From assembly GCA_038030265.1 (NCBI GenBank), contig CM075937.1, positions 13,516,001 to 13,580,000 of the forward strand: a stretch of 64,000 nt of DNA, in the 5' to 3' direction. Shown here in pieces: positions 23,364-34,335 of this stretch. Position 1 is the stretch's first letter. Each line of letters begins with the position of its first letter. Below the pieces are notes generated by a model. That model made no database searches, was not told the origin of the DNA, and worked only from the letters and a program-made list of their open reading frames with translations. The position numbers and the translations under genes are program-made. This DNA is from Corythucha ciliata. Taxonomy: Eukaryota > Arthropoda > Insecta > Hemiptera > Tingidae.

Positions 23364-23781
23364 TTACGGCCAAATTTGCCGCAAAAAATGGTTGAGCTGA
23401 GCGTCAGAGGTAAACCGCAGATTAAATTTCCATTTCAAATCCTGATTTCTCTCGACGCTCGGTTCAGCCTTTCTTGTGGCCCGTTTGAGACCCTAAAAAA
23501 AAATTGAGTTACCGTCAAAGTGAGTGTTCTGTAATTCTGTTATTGGTCAAAAAAGATTAAAATTGGAAATGGGATGAACGTAAATTTTAGTTCACATGCG
23601 AAGAAGTCGTGAAAGAAGAAACACGAAATATATTCAAACATAGTACAAAACAATAAGTAGAAAATTCACATTTTAGAAAATTCACATTCAAATTGCAGTC
23701 GCTCAGCTTCCACTCTTGCAAAAGAGTTTTAACATCTTCATCCATTTTGGAATCACAAGTTCTTGTTTCAACCCGACTCAA
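23364..23781 (-). CDS. Small spliced gene inside transposon copy 1 (LLQEWK first exon)
   Basis: On the minus strand an ATG near 23744 opens MDEDVKTLLQEWKLSDCN. A frame further down follows a strong acceptor (poly-T then AG at 23493-23494). It reads GLKRATRKAEPSVERNQDLK and onward through KWKFNLRFTSD to a stop at 23364-23366. The first exon aligns with the exon at 38690-38799 in transposon copy 2 (DLLREWKIPE). Upstream of the ATG lie two TCAGT(C/G) words like arthropod initiators. The short LLxEWx-type helix could be the start of a SAM-like domain, but that is inference. The donor and the exon join are not established, so protein length is unknown. Confidence 0.45.
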
Positions 23782-23870
23782 ATCACTTCACGAAAAAAAA
23801 AAACAAAAAAAAAAAACTCTTTCACTGACTACAGTGACTGAAACAACTTCAGCAGGCGAGGACTAAATAA

Positions 23871-24191
23871 TAGAGATGGGCGTTATCGTTATTTTTCGTA
23901 AACGTTAATTAACGTTCGTTGACGAAAAATAACTGTTACGAAATAACCATTAAAAATTATCTGGTTGGTCTGTTTTGTTTCGTTCCCGCTAGGGACAACA
24001 GTTCGTCTCCCGCAACTGTTGAAAGTGTTAACTCGTTGATAGGTAACGCCATCTCCGAGCGTTGAAAAGAAACTGGTTGAATTGACCAGTTATTTTTCAA
24101 CGGTTATTTTTTAACGTGATTAACTGGTCGTTAGTTATTTTATTGTTAACTGTTGCGCCATAACAGTTAACCGTTATTTAACCCAACTCTA
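23871..24191. mobile_element. hAT-type MITE, 321 bp, nested in transposon copy 1
   Basis: Termini are TAGAGATGGGCG and, reverse-complemented, TAGAGTTGGG. They are flanked by a perfect 8-bp duplication CTAAATAA (23863-23870 and 24192-24199). This duplication fits the hAT preference nTnnnnAn. The interior is rich in GTTAACGTTAATTAACG-like words and inverted TTATTTTTC/GAAAAATAA pieces, with no ORF. It post-dates the larger transposon. Confidence 0.9.
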
Positions 24192-24749
24192 CTAAATAAT
24201 GAGAAGTGCGAAGTTACTGGGAGCAGTGAGGAAGACAGACCTTGCGCGTTTTCTGCAGATGCCGCTAAAAACAAAGAGAGGGAGTGCTTCAACCGATAGA
24301 GCACCCTGAATCAACAGAATTTTGACGGTTAAGGGTTGCCTTACTGAACCGTCTACTTAGTTGTTGCATCTAGTTAAGAGTGCGCGAAATCGGTTAAAAA
24401 CTGCTTGTCTAAGACTGCCAGAACAGGAGAGTTTTATAGGATGATGAAATGGGGGAGGGGACCTCTTGGGTAACGTTGTATCTATATGTATCTGAATGCT
24501 TTCATTAAATAAAAATAAATACTAGGCTACCGATGGGAGCATTGAGTTTGATTCGATTTACATTTTTTGTGTGTTTTCTTCATCGAAAAATATCCCGCTT
24601 TTTTTTATTGTGACCTGGGACCCAGGGCAATTTGCGAAAGTTGCAAGATCCGGAAGTTTTAGAAAATGAAAATTTCATTTCATCGGTTTTATCGTCTGCC
24701 TACACAGTACAACGTCAGTACATTTGATATTAGTGGACATGGAGCCGGG

Positions 24750-25470
24750 TTTACCGTCATTCAACTCTGCTTTACAGTTACTAAACTCGGTAACGCCGTC
24801 ATTAAACTCTGTTACATCGCCATATTCAACTCGATTTCACCACCATTGAATTCTGCTTTACCGTCACTTCGCTCGGTTTTACCGTCATTCATCTCGGTAA
24901 CACGACCGTTCAACTCGGCTTTACCGTCATTCAACTCGGTAACATGGTCGCTCAACTCGGTTTCTCCATCATTCCAACTTGATTTCACCGTCATTCAACT
25001 CGGTTTTACCGTCGTCCAACTCTGTTTTACCTTCATTTAGGTCGGTAATACGGTCGTTCAACTCGGTTTTACCGTCATTCAGCTCGATTTCACCGTCATT
25101 GAATTCTACTTTACCGTCACTTCTCTCGGTTTTACCGTCACTTCGCTCGGTTTTACCGTCATTCAACACGGTAACATGGTCGCTCAGCTCGGTTTCACCG
25201 TCATTCAACTCGGTTTCTCCATCATTCCAACTTGATTTCACCGTCATTCAACTCGGTTTTACCGTCGTTCAACTCGGTTTTACCGTCTTCGAACTCTGTT
25301 TTACCTTCATTCAGGTCGGTAATACGGTCGTTCAACTCGGTTTTACCGTCATTCAGCTCGATTTCACCGTCATTAAATTTTGTTTTACCGTCATTCAACT
25401 CGGTTTTACCGTGATTAAACTCGGTTACACGGTCATTCACATCGGTTATACCGTTATTCACACCGGCGGG
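24750..25470. repeat. 21-bp repeat array (ACCGTCATTCAACTCGGTTTT)-type, right arm of copy 1
   Basis: About 34 units of 21 bp whose core is ACCGTCATTCAACTCGGT plus three T. Each unit juxtaposes ACCG and CGGT, so every unit boundary is a palindrome CGGTTTTACCG. Larger blocks repeat at 252 and 273 bp (12 and 13 units). Because 21 is a multiple of three, all frames stay open. The minus strand reads a KTELNDG heptad and the plus strand TVIQLGF or NSVLPSF. I treat these ORFs as by-products. Confidence 0.85.
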
Positions 25471-25682
25471 GCGACAAGTTTTCAGCTCAACTGACTTTGT
25501 TTGTACGGTTAAGCACGTGAAAGTGTAGAAAAGTCTGTTAAATACACGGTAAAAGAGTGTTTTTGACGGTTGTTTGCGCTCTTAACCGAACAAATAACTT
25601 TTGGAGCCGTCTTTAACAGAATGACGTTTTTTTTTCACGGTTAAGTTTAACCGAGTTCCGGAACCGACTCATTTTCCCAGTG

Positions 25683-25962
25683 TGGGCATTGTACGAGGAA
25701 AAGATGGACTTGGTGATACCTTTCAATCCACCTACTGGGGTGTGAGGTTCTTTAATAAGCTCCCTGCAGATGTTCGCACACTGCGCTGTCATTTATTAAA
25801 AATAGAGTCGGCTCTTTCCTTAGGGATAAGGCCTTTTACTCCGTCGAGGAGTTTTTGAAATGTGATTTTTGTTGATTACCGTTGTGAACTCTAAAATGCC
25901 TAGTTTTGACGATGCATAACATTCTATGTGCATACAAAAAAGTAAAGAAAGAAATAAATAAA
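25683..25962 (+). pseudogene. 3' end of the split non-LTR retrotransposon
   Basis: Directly after the transposon the RT C-terminal frame resumes with GIVRGKDGLGD, STYWGVRFFNKLPADVRTL and a stop near 25858. STYWG(V)RFFNKLP is the usual C-terminal motif of CR1/Jockey-type pol proteins. The 3' tail is A-rich (AAAGAAAGAAATAAATAAAT) at about 25940-25962, as expected for a retrotransposed 3' end. Confidence 0.8.
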
Positions 25963-26719
25963 TTTCTCAAAAAGGCTCAGCACGTGCTTCCTACCCAACA
26001 TGTCGGCACACCGTGAGGTATCATTGCATCGAGAAAAACAATACTCCGAATTCCGGTAGCCTTTTTGACGTTATTCTGTGTCACATAAATACATCGTATT
26101 CAATAACATGAAAACTAATGGTCGTTTGATTACCCCGTTAGAAAACGTAAATGCATCTAAAATTGTTATATTTCGCTGATATCTTCGCCGCTGGTTCGGG
26201 AACGCCTTTTGTACCCTGTGGAGACCCGGGGAGCCTGGTCCCTTCACTATAATTAATTGTGCTACTTCCCCAGTCCTATAATGCGGACGTAGATTGCACT
26301 TTCCCCTGAAATAGGACAGTAGATCCCCGGTTCATGACTTCTGAGGTCGGAAAGCACGTTGAAACCTAGGGTTCTTTCAAACGTGCCTCCACGCGTTTGC
26401 CCCCCCCCCCTTAATGCACAGGTTTTGTAGCCATTGATGATGTGATGGTAACCGTAGTTAAAGCAGCCTGGACCTGTAGGCTTCACGGACGGAGGGTTAG
26501 TAGTGCATGAGTCCATTTCGAGCTCATTTCTTTTCAGGCATCTGAGCCTTAAAGGAAAGAAAAGGAGCCACAAGAACCCAGAGGCCACAGCATGGGCGTA
26601 GCCAGAGGGGGCCAGTTGCCCTTCCTTATAGACTTGAAAGCGCACACTTAGTGGGACTCGAAAAGTTAAAATCTGGCTGGGAGGGAGGTCTACATTTTGT
26701 TTCGTCAGAATGTTCTCAG
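25963..26719. other. No gene seen; 181-codon minus frame rejected
   Basis: It contains GGCGTAGCCAGAGGGGGCC near 26587, a mobile-element-like end motif, and a C-run at 26400-26410. The long minus-strand frame (26262-26807) crosses both and has no domain. Confidence 0.45.
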
Positions 26720-27200
26720 GCCCTGGCTCAGCAGTAAACAACTTTCTCGGATTTCCCGCCCTAAAACACCAATATCGAGGCATTTCTGAGATGAAAACGA
26801 AGTTCACTGGTTTTTGTCGCGATCAAAGAAATTTCGCGAGGGGTGCGCCCAAATCCAAAGTCTGTTTTCGCTTTTTGTTTTGCCTGAAAAAACGTTTTCC
26901 CGGATCTGGCTCACTTAGAAATTAATTCCTCAAATTTCACTCACTAAAAACCAAATTTGCAAACTATTCTTGCTAAAAACCCATTTTCGCACGTTTGACT
27001 CGAAAAAGTCAATTTATCGGATTTCGCAAACTAAAAAATCTATTTCGGGCTGAAAAAAACAATCTCGTGGCGTTGCCTCATTCAAAAACAAATTTCGCGG
27101 ATTTTGTTCGCTAAAACGCCAATTTTTCGAGTTTTGCTTGCCACATCAAACCATTTGTTCACATAAAACCCACTATTTCGTTGGTATTGGCTTGCTCAAA
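26720..27200 (-). repeat. GAGCCAAAT-family array (type B, reverse)
   Basis: Units such as CTAAAAACCAAATTTGCAAA, CTCACTAAAAACC, AAATTTCGCGGATTTTGTTC and GCTAAAACGCCAATTTTTCG. The period is about 35-45 bp and the units are strongly diverged. Confidence 0.5.
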
Positions 27201-27289
27201 CTGCAATGGCGTGGATTGGGAGCTGGCATTGTCCATGCCGCAGACCAAAACTAAAAGTATATATCCAAAATTAATACTTTGTGAGGGGG

Positions 27290-27560
27290 GAGGGGAGTTA
27301 TCTATCAGTTTGTGGACTGAAAATTTGGAATAGAAGGATACAAACGACAGGTTGCCAGCTGAGACCTAGTTTTTGACTGATAGTATGACCTGCAGGACAA
27401 TTCTATCTCACAAATCCCTGGGCAAAATATAAAATAAAGGATGAATGGACATAGGTATCAGTTTTTGACGGAACCGTATAAAAAGTGGCAAACGCTTTTA
27501 CATTCAGCAGGTGAAACTATCAGTTTTTGGTCAAATGAATTAACTTTTTCTACTCAATTG
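27290..27560 (+). repeat. TATCAGTTTTTG repeats (loose type D relative)
   Basis: TATCAGTTTGTGGACTGAAA near 27302, then GTATCAGTTTTTGACGGA near 27457 and CTATCAGTTTTTGGTCA near 27519. Spacing is irregular. Confidence 0.35.
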
Positions 27561-29035
27561 ACATTTTTATGTTTCAACTCGTACGTACTTTCTTGGGGCT
27601 CAAATTAATGTTTTTGGCTGCGGCAGTGCAATCTTTTCACGGTAGTTCTTTTTTTACACAAACAATGAAATCCACGGTACGTTTGAACATTGACCCGTCC
27701 TCCAAGGCACCGAACAAAAAGTGAAAAATTTTAGTATTTAAGCACGAAAAATAAGGATTCCTGACAAAACTTATCAAATCAAAACATCTACCAGTTTTTA
27801 ATCAGAAAGATTAGTGAACCGCCATCGTTGAGTGAAAAGAAGTTTCAAAAGCTTAGGAGGTAAACGGCTGTACCATGGAAGGGGTAAGAAGAAGCTCTCA
27901 GTGAGAACTTAGGTGGAGATTCGATGTTCTTCCATCTTGTTCTTCAAAGAGCTATAATAGAATCATGCCAATTTATACTTTTCCAAGATTTGACGAGAGT
28001 TCCAACTTAATTATAAGTCGTCAGTCCCATGAAAATCGAGCGTCGTCACATGAAGACCCTTTCTTACTCGTTCTCTCTCTCTCTCTCAACACAGTGATGC
28101 TACAGAGGACAAATACTTATTCGCGTTGGACCAGTTTGTATTGTGAGACGGCAATGACTGTGGAGTTGGGTGTGAGGCGAAAGAGACAACAAACCAATTA
28201 GAGGATTCACAAATTCCTCCAGCGCACTATACACAAGCTGTAAGTGGTTTGTCCTTCCAAGAGTTGAGACCTTCAGTGGTAACATTTTGACGTCCGCACG
28301 TGCAACGCTTTAGTGATTTAACTTTTCGAGGGAAAGAGCTGTTGTTAAAATTGTGACCTAGGGTCGCCGGTTTGGAGGGGTGGGAAGGGTTAATGGACTA
28401 TTTTTTTTGTATTCTAAGCCGTTTTTGCTATTCACTATAACGTTCAGGGTTTTGAGCGCTTCTGTTATCTTTCATGGCACTAAGTGGAAAGAGGGAAAGC
28501 GTATAATCGTCGTCTAACTAAACAGAGAAGAGTTGATATAAATTATTAGCCATCTACTTAACTACTTCATGCTTTATCTGAAGATGAGAGCCTGGGAGCA
28601 TTCAAGTTAGTTTTGCACAGTTGGAAAACTAACTTTTCACTTAATCGGCTCTTACTAAAATTCTCAATAACATTTTAAAAGGCAAACAAATAAGTCGCAC
28701 CTTACCCAATGGGAAAATTACTCGGGGAAAAGTGGTCTTGTTTACAGGACAGTAAGGAAGTAGGGTGTCACCCCCACTGGGGGGAGGGGGTGGCTTTCCC
28801 CATAGCTACTATAGGGACTCGAGTGTTTGCCTATACGAGCATCCCCTTCTACTACACACTAACAATTCCAGACTCCCGAACAAGCTCCACAGTGTGAATT
28901 TAGACGCCGAGCGGTTATGGGTGGGAGCCTCTTCGCGAAAGACTTTTGTGCTGCGTACTACGCGAATTAAACTCCCCCACCCCCTCTTCGTTCACCACTC
29001 ACTCTCACACGTTATCCGCCTATATACGAGTCATT
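27561..29035. other. No coding feature seen; upstream region of the GPCR exon
   Basis: It includes a CT-microsatellite near 28073-28086 and C/G-rich patches (28772-28792). The last 90 bases before the GPCR ATG are pyrimidine-rich and open in frame, but the first in-frame ATG with a good protein is at 29036. No TATA box or initiator could be assigned with confidence. Confidence 0.4.
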
Positions 29036-29437
29036 ATGGATCCGAAACACAGCGATAATGCAATCATGGAAAAACTGGCGGCGACAGACAGTGACACGTT
29101 TTTCGCGAACATGGTCGAATATATCGTCAATCAAGCCAACACTACAAAGATGGACTTTTCAAAGGCGCACCTTCGTTCCTCGTTCGCGACACTCTACCCA
29201 CTTTTCGTGTTCCTGTACGCCATCATTGTCACGTCAGGTTTTGTGTCGAACGTCGCCATGATCATTTCAATAGTTAAAGACCGTCTGTACCACGATCAAA
29301 CCTACGGCTACCTGATCAACATGGCACTAGCCAATATTATGATGGCAACGATCGTCATACCTGTCTCCTTGATGATTCTTCTTGTCCAGAATTGGATTTT
29401 CGGGAGTTTTCTCTGTTTTTTCCTGCCAATGCTCCAG
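29036..29437 (+). CDS. First coding exon of a class A (rhodopsin-family) GPCR
   Basis: 134 codons from ATG to a phase-0 donor CTCCAG/GTAATG at 29437/29438. The extracellular N-terminus (1-50) has one N-glycosylation site, N35-T-T. TM1 spans about 52-80 with the conserved Asn in GFVSN (N72, position 1.50). A short intracellular loop KDRLYHDQTY follows. TM2 spans about 90-116 with NMALAN, in which the near-invariant Asp 2.50 is Asn (N100). Next come the extracellular-loop Trp (W120) and the Cys that forms the conserved disulfide (C127, start of TM3). It is most like neuropeptide receptors, but the ligand class is not identifiable from this exon. It is the only convincing host gene. The rest must lie downstream and is not found in the window; the intron is long or the copy is partial. 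Confidence 0.8.
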
Positions 29438-30640
29438 GTAATGCACCAAAATAATGCATGACACCCCCCCCCCCTTTCAACCACACACGAAAAAAAAACA
29501 GCCACCTTCTCTTTCTCACAATTCTAGCATTTCCAACGTTCTTTTGTATTTTAATAACGTATGAAACCAGGAAACCCCTCTAATGACGCTAAGCACTGTA
29601 CCATAGTATATTTACATGTCGTGTTGGAGCTTTCAAGGGAAGTTTTTCCGGCTACATAAATAATTCAGTAACTCTGAGTCACATAATTGTCAATTTTTCG
29701 ATTGATCTTGATGGAGACCTCCTGCACTAACGATAAAACGCTAATATTTGTTCGAACGTTGCCCCTTTTTTGAATAAAAAAAAGAGGCGTTTACGTAAAA
29801 AACGATGGAGCAGTTTTAAGCGTATAAATTTAAAAAAAAACTTCTAGAATATTTTTCCGGCTATGAATATTAATAAGCCTTACCGAAACACCGCGCAAAA
29901 CCACTAAAAAAAAACTACAAAACAAAAAATACTTATTTCACGGAGTTTTCAGTAGCTTAATTACGAGAAACCACTGGCCTCTTCTATTGCACCCCCGCCC
30001 CCGGCAACAATTCATTCTGATGAATAACTTGAAACGTGCCCTACCTCCCCCTTCCACGCACCAATTAGCACTTTCCACCGCATAAAGTAGTTTTATATGG
30101 TAGCTGAAATGCCCCATGGACTCGTGGTTTCCAGCGTTATAATTCAGGGAAGAAGGCCGTGTTTTTACTTTTTACAACAACTACGTCAGCCCAGTGGTGG
30201 TAGGAGTATTGGCTTGTGGTGGTGGTGGAGGGTACCTAATAAATTAACTGCGTGGTTGTTGTGTGGGTAAAACAATCCCATTGAGAGCCTCAGAAAAAAC
30301 TTTTGTTAACGGAAAAAACGTAATAATCAAATAAATTTAAGCGTCGCAGGTGTGTTTAACAAGATAAATTGTATACAAAACTTGAAATGGTTTTGTATTG
30401 AAAGCGCGTAGCCCTCAGAAGGCGGTGGACCGTTCGAGCATGAGCTTTACCAAACCAAAACGTCAGTGAATCCTCAAAGAAGAGTGACCAAATCGAATTT
30501 CAGATAGTGTTCCTTTAGCCTCTCCATACGTGCTGTTGGCAGTGATGGACCAACGCCTTTTTATCGAGGCCCGTGATGAAAATCTTTAAGAGGTCCCTTT
30601 AGTCTCTGAACAAACAATAAGGAATATACTTTTTACGTAC
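29438..30640. other. Probable start of the GPCR intron; no exon seen
   Basis: After the donor there is a C-run at 29463-29474 and AT-rich non-coding sequence. No TM3-TM7 exon is recognisable on the plus strand to the end of the window. Confidence 0.4.
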
Positions 30641-31500
30641 CGCTGAATCAGCACTTTTTTCTTAATTTTTAGCTATTTATCTTAATTCGCGCTATACTTC
30701 TCAATTTTAGCCTCGCAAATAGCGTGTTTATTAATTTCAAACGGCGAATAAGAGATTTTCATGACATTTCCCTCTCAGTCAGAGGGAATAAGCTGTTGAC
30801 CAGCTCAATTTGGCTCATCGGTGTAATATTATCCTCCAGTACAAGCACCAAGAACACTTCCCTCAGCCATCTGTAATCAAATAAATTCAAAATGCTGAAA
30901 TAATCCAATAGCGTGGACATATACGTGGCTTGTCCAACACCACAAAAGTGCTTTTGGATGAGTTATGAATCCGCAAAATTTTATTTTTGTAAAGATTCGC
31001 GGGCAATCAAACTTGTTTTATTTGAACTGGAACCTCTCAAAATTTTTTTTTTTTTGCTGTTGAATGAACCATTTTTTCATAACTTGGCAGCGCGTTAGCG
31101 TTTTTTCTCATTTTAAGCCTTGAATTGTTGCGTCCAGTAACCGCCAAATTGGTGTTTTAACAATTTAAGCCGCAAATTAGCGAGTTTTCTAAATTTTATT
31201 CGCGAGTTAGCACCTTTTCTCAATTTAAGCCTCGAATTAGCGATTGTTTTCACTGAATACATAATTACATTTTCTCATTTTAGCCACCAAGCTATACAGT
31301 TGATTCAACAAGTCACGAATTGGTGTTTTATAGATTTTAGCTTCGAGTACACGCTTTTCTTAAGAGATTCTCCTTAATTTAAGCCGCAGATTGGCGTTTT
31401 CTCTCAGTTTTATTGTGACAAAATGACGCTTATCTCAATAATTGCCGTAAATTGGCCTGGTTTCAGATTTTAGCCGTGTGAATTAGCGCTTTTCAGTGGC
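30640..31500 (+). repeat. TTAGC array (forward), degenerate
   Basis: Units such as TTTTAGCCTCGCAAATAGCG, TTTAAGCCGCAAATTAGCGA, TTTATTCGCGAGTTAGCAC and TTTAAGCCTCGAATTAGCGA. A non-repeat insert occupies about 30780-30910. Period about 35-45 bp. Confidence 0.65.
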
Positions 31501-32149
31501 GGCGGAAGTCAGCCGGCATTGCATGGGAGCAAGAATCTGAGTAGTTCCAATTTACCCCCCCCCCCATCACCAACACCTTGATTGCATCTTGATTGACCTT
31601 GGGTGCAATCTTCATTTTGCGAATCAATCATACCTATATGTGCAAAAATACAATTCTTGAGGCAGAAATTCCAAATCCTTCACCAAATTTACCGCTTCTG
31701 GGTTCTGGGTCTATTTTACTGAGTAATTTGAGGCCTATAAAGACACAGTTTTACTAGATAAATGACGTGCTATAAGCTAAATCGGCTACATCGGCCATAA
31801 AATGGCGTCTTCAGACTATTCAGAGCAGAAACTATTCCAGAAACTATTCAGAAGAAGAGTGAAAGAGCAAGAGTAGTATGCCGTGAACAGTAGCGTACCG
31901 TGGTACGGGCGAGGGGGGGCGGACCGTCCTGGGCCACCTATCAGAGAGGGCCCCCGGAAAGCTTAAATAATGAACAAATTGATGATTTTTAGGTTCCTGT
32001 TCATGGAGTTTTGTTATGCGATTGGACAGTGACTTTCGACGATTTTCAACCCATCTAACTTGGAGAATAGAACGTTACTGGTGAGCAGCAAACAGTTTGG
32101 CTAAATATTCGATCGAGCCCACGAAAGAGCAATTCTGACGGCTAAAATC
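31501..32149. other. No gene seen
   Basis: It has CAGTGGCGGCGGAAGTCAG at 31494, a 12-C run near 31555, and CAGTAGCGTACCGTGGTACG near 31890 followed by G-runs. These are short motifs resembling ends of degenerate mobile elements, with no partner ends found. Confidence 0.4.
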
Positions 32150-32990
32150 GAGGAAATTTGTGCCTTCTGGAAGCGAAGTCGCGGCTAACATAGAGAAAAT
32201 ACGATGGTTCCCAAGTTTCAGATATAATTAAGAAGGCGCTCTAATGTGCTGATGTTGAGGCGAGTGGGCGGCAAAAAATTTGAAAAAAAGTGCTAGTATT
32301 CGTGGCTAAAACTAAAAACAAGCGCTCGTTGCTGGTTTCTCGATGCAACTTTCAGATCATAATTTAGAAAAAATCGCTGATTCTCGGTGTATAGTGGCAT
32401 TTTACGACTAAAATGTACCAAAAAAACCGCTGTGCAGGTTTTGGGCCCAGCCCACGGCTAAAATTACAAAAAATCGCCTAATCCGTCGATTAAATTGAGT
32501 AAAAGCGCTAATTAGTCAATATAACTTATGAGAAAAACGTTAATTTGCGGATAAAAATGAAATAAATCGGTTATGCGCGGCTAAAATTGAGAAAACGCCA
32601 ATCCGTGTCTTCTAAAGGATATTTCGAGGCTAAACCATTACTAAATTGAAATTAAATAGTCAATGTGGGGCTGAAATGTAAAAAAAAAACGCCTTAACTC
32701 ACTGCTAATATTGAAAAAATCACTCATTAGTGCGGCTAAAATTAAGGAAAACTCTAAACAGCTCATATTGAGAAAAAGGGCTAATTCCCGGTTAAAAATT
32801 GAGCTAAACGCCGATTCATAGCAAAAATTAATAATTTCATCATTTTACGTTCAAATTCAGAAAATTGCGTTGATTCACGGCTGCAAATGGAGAAAAAGAG
32901 CAAATACGCGAATAAATGGGACAATAATCCCAATAAATGTTCAAAATTGAAATTACGCCGATTCTCGGCTTCTGAATGCAACTAATTTGT
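32150..32990 (-). repeat. TTAGC array (reverse)
   Basis: Units such as CGCGGCTAAAATTGAGAAAA, GTGGCTAAAACTAAAAACAA, GCGGATAAAAATGAAATAAA and GCGCTAATT words, at 30-45-bp spacing. It is followed on its right by flank module copy 2. Confidence 0.7.
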
Positions 32991-33034
32991 GGCTGAAAGT
33001 GTGAATAATCACTATGATGCAGAGTAGATACTAA

Positions 33035-33082
33035 AGGGGGCTCATAGAGTTCTCCGCCCCGGGCCACGATAGGTGTAGGCTG
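33035..33082 (+). repeat. Conserved flank module of a TTAGC array (copy 2)
   Basis: GGGGGCTCATAGAGTTCTCC then GCCCCGGGCCACGATAGGTG. It aligns with 1156-1205 over about 40 bases with a few mismatches and lies at the same side of its array. Confidence 0.6.
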
Positions 33083-33134
33083 TGAAATGTACTTTTCTCT
33101 CTGAGCCAAAATGCCCATTGAGCGCATTAAAATA

Positions 33135-33430
33135 TAATTTTCGAGGGGTTTAGCCTTTCAAAGCCCAAATTTCGTGGATTTGGATCCAAAAGAACCAAAT
33201 TTCCCTGGTTTTAATCACCCAAAAATCACCCATAAGGAGGACGAAACAGTTGATTCCAGAGTCACATTCCTTTTCTTTATGTTCTTGATTCCCTCAAAAT
33301 GAAAATTTGCGGGGTTGACTCATTAAAAAGTCATATTTCACGGGGTTCAAGATAGCAATTTCACACATTTGTGGCCTTCATAGAATCTATTTCGCGGATT
33401 CGGCACTAAGGGAGCCCAATTTTGCTATTT
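33135..33430 (+). repeat. GAGCCAAAT-family array (type B)
   Basis: AAAGCCCAAATTTCGTGGAT, AAAGAACCAAATTTCCCTGG, AAAATTTGCGGGGTTGACTC and ATCTATTTCGCGGATTCGGC are spaced 35-50 bp apart. Confidence 0.5.
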
Positions 33431-33719
33431 TGGCAAATTCGAGAACCAATTCCCAAAGTTTGTAGATCTGGCTGGTGAACCCGAATCGTGTTGTGGAAGG
33501 TGCGAACGATAATTTTTAGAAGGCAAATTCAACTCGAAGCCATTTTTTTTGTTGATTCCTGAAGTGTTTTTAGCGGGAGCGCGATTTTCATCTAAAACGC
33601 ACCGATAGAAGACTATTTGGATGTTTTCCGTGGAAAAAGCTAATCGTTGAAATCTCACGATTTCCGCTCACGTGGGACGGGGCCTTCTAGCCACGTGCTG
33701 GGGTTTTTTTCACAATTGA

Positions 33720-33985
33720 ATGCGCCTTTCATATCAAATTAGAGAAAATTGGTATGAGAGGACCACCGCTAAGCCTCCTGGAACCAATGTTCAATCAGGG
33801 TTCGATGTTGATTCCACAGGTACAGACGACAATTTTGGAGTTTCACAGGGCTCTAAGCTTGGACCGCTGCTATTTTTAATATTTATCAATGACCTTGTCA
33901 TGAAAGTACCGAAAGATATAGTCGTCTATGCAGATGAAATTTTGCTCTCTCCATTTCGGAAGCGATCCACAAGAAGTAAAAACGA
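33720..33985 (+). pseudogene. Reverse transcriptase fragment (non-LTR)
   Basis: About 85 codons with GVSQGSKLGPLLFLIFINDL (the PQGS and LGPLLF block) and VVYADEI where the catalytic YADD would be. The second catalytic Asp is Glu. It is truncated at both sides and inactive. Confidence 0.75.
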
Positions 33986-34009
33986 ATGAAATTAATATTT
34001 TCTGTTACG

Positions 34010-34335
34010 ACACTGACCAGTTTTCGGCACATACTTTCAGCAGTTTTGTTCGATTTCAAAAGTGTGAATGTCGATAGTGACGATGCTAATAGTGAAGATA
34101 TTGAAACTGGGGATAACAACAATTGACATCTCCGCTATCCAATATCTAGGACGAAATTGGAAGTTTCTAGGACGACACTGTTCAGTTTCCGGGTTGAGTA
34201 TGGGAGAGGGGTTTTCAGTGGTATTGTCTGATAAAATTGACAATTTGCCGGATGAAATTGACAGTTTCAAGGGGAGAAAAAATTGGCATTTCAAAACACA
34301 AAGTTAACAGTTTCTATAGAGCTCAATTAACAGTT
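34010..34335 (+). repeat. GAAATTGACAGTTTC array (type D)
   Basis: Units such as GACGAAATTGGAAGTTTCTA, GACACTGTTCAGTTTCCGGG, AAATTGACAATTTGCCGGAT and GAAATTGACAGTTTCAAGGG, with a 22-28-bp period. It ends in a G-run. Confidence 0.55.

Larger units (their letters stand above)
22483..25682 (-). mobile_element. DNA transposon with CACTGGGAAAA ends and ACCG/CGGT arrays (copy 1, 3200 bp)
   Basis: The left end is CACTGGGGAAAAAAGAGG. The right end, reverse-complemented, is CACTGGGAAAATGAGTCGG, matching the left end of copy 2 (CACTGGGAAAACGAGTCGG at 38149). A dinucleotide TG flanks both sides (22481-22482 and 25683-25684). Both terminal regions are made of alternating CGGT and ACCG words (22520-23340 and 24300-25680). 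The centre carries a small two-exon gene on the minus strand (23364-23781) and a nested hAT MITE. It is inserted in a retrotransposon RT frame, which confirms it is a discrete insertion. The 5'-CACTR termini suggest the CMC (CACTA/Mirage/Chapaev) group, but no transposase is visible, so the copy is probably non-autonomous. Confidence 0.8.

Noticed and set aside
24750..25470. CRISPR-like regular array
   Set aside because: Units are contiguous 21-mers without unique spacers, in eukaryotic DNA inside a transposon.
24979..25494. 171-codon plus-strand ORF over the 21-bp array
   Set aside because: The repeat length is a multiple of three, so long open frames arise on both strands automatically. 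There is no start context, domain or unique sequence.
26262..26807. 181-codon minus-strand ORF
   Set aside because: It crosses a type B repeat array, a mobile-element-like GGCGTAGCC motif and a C-run; no domain or splice evidence.
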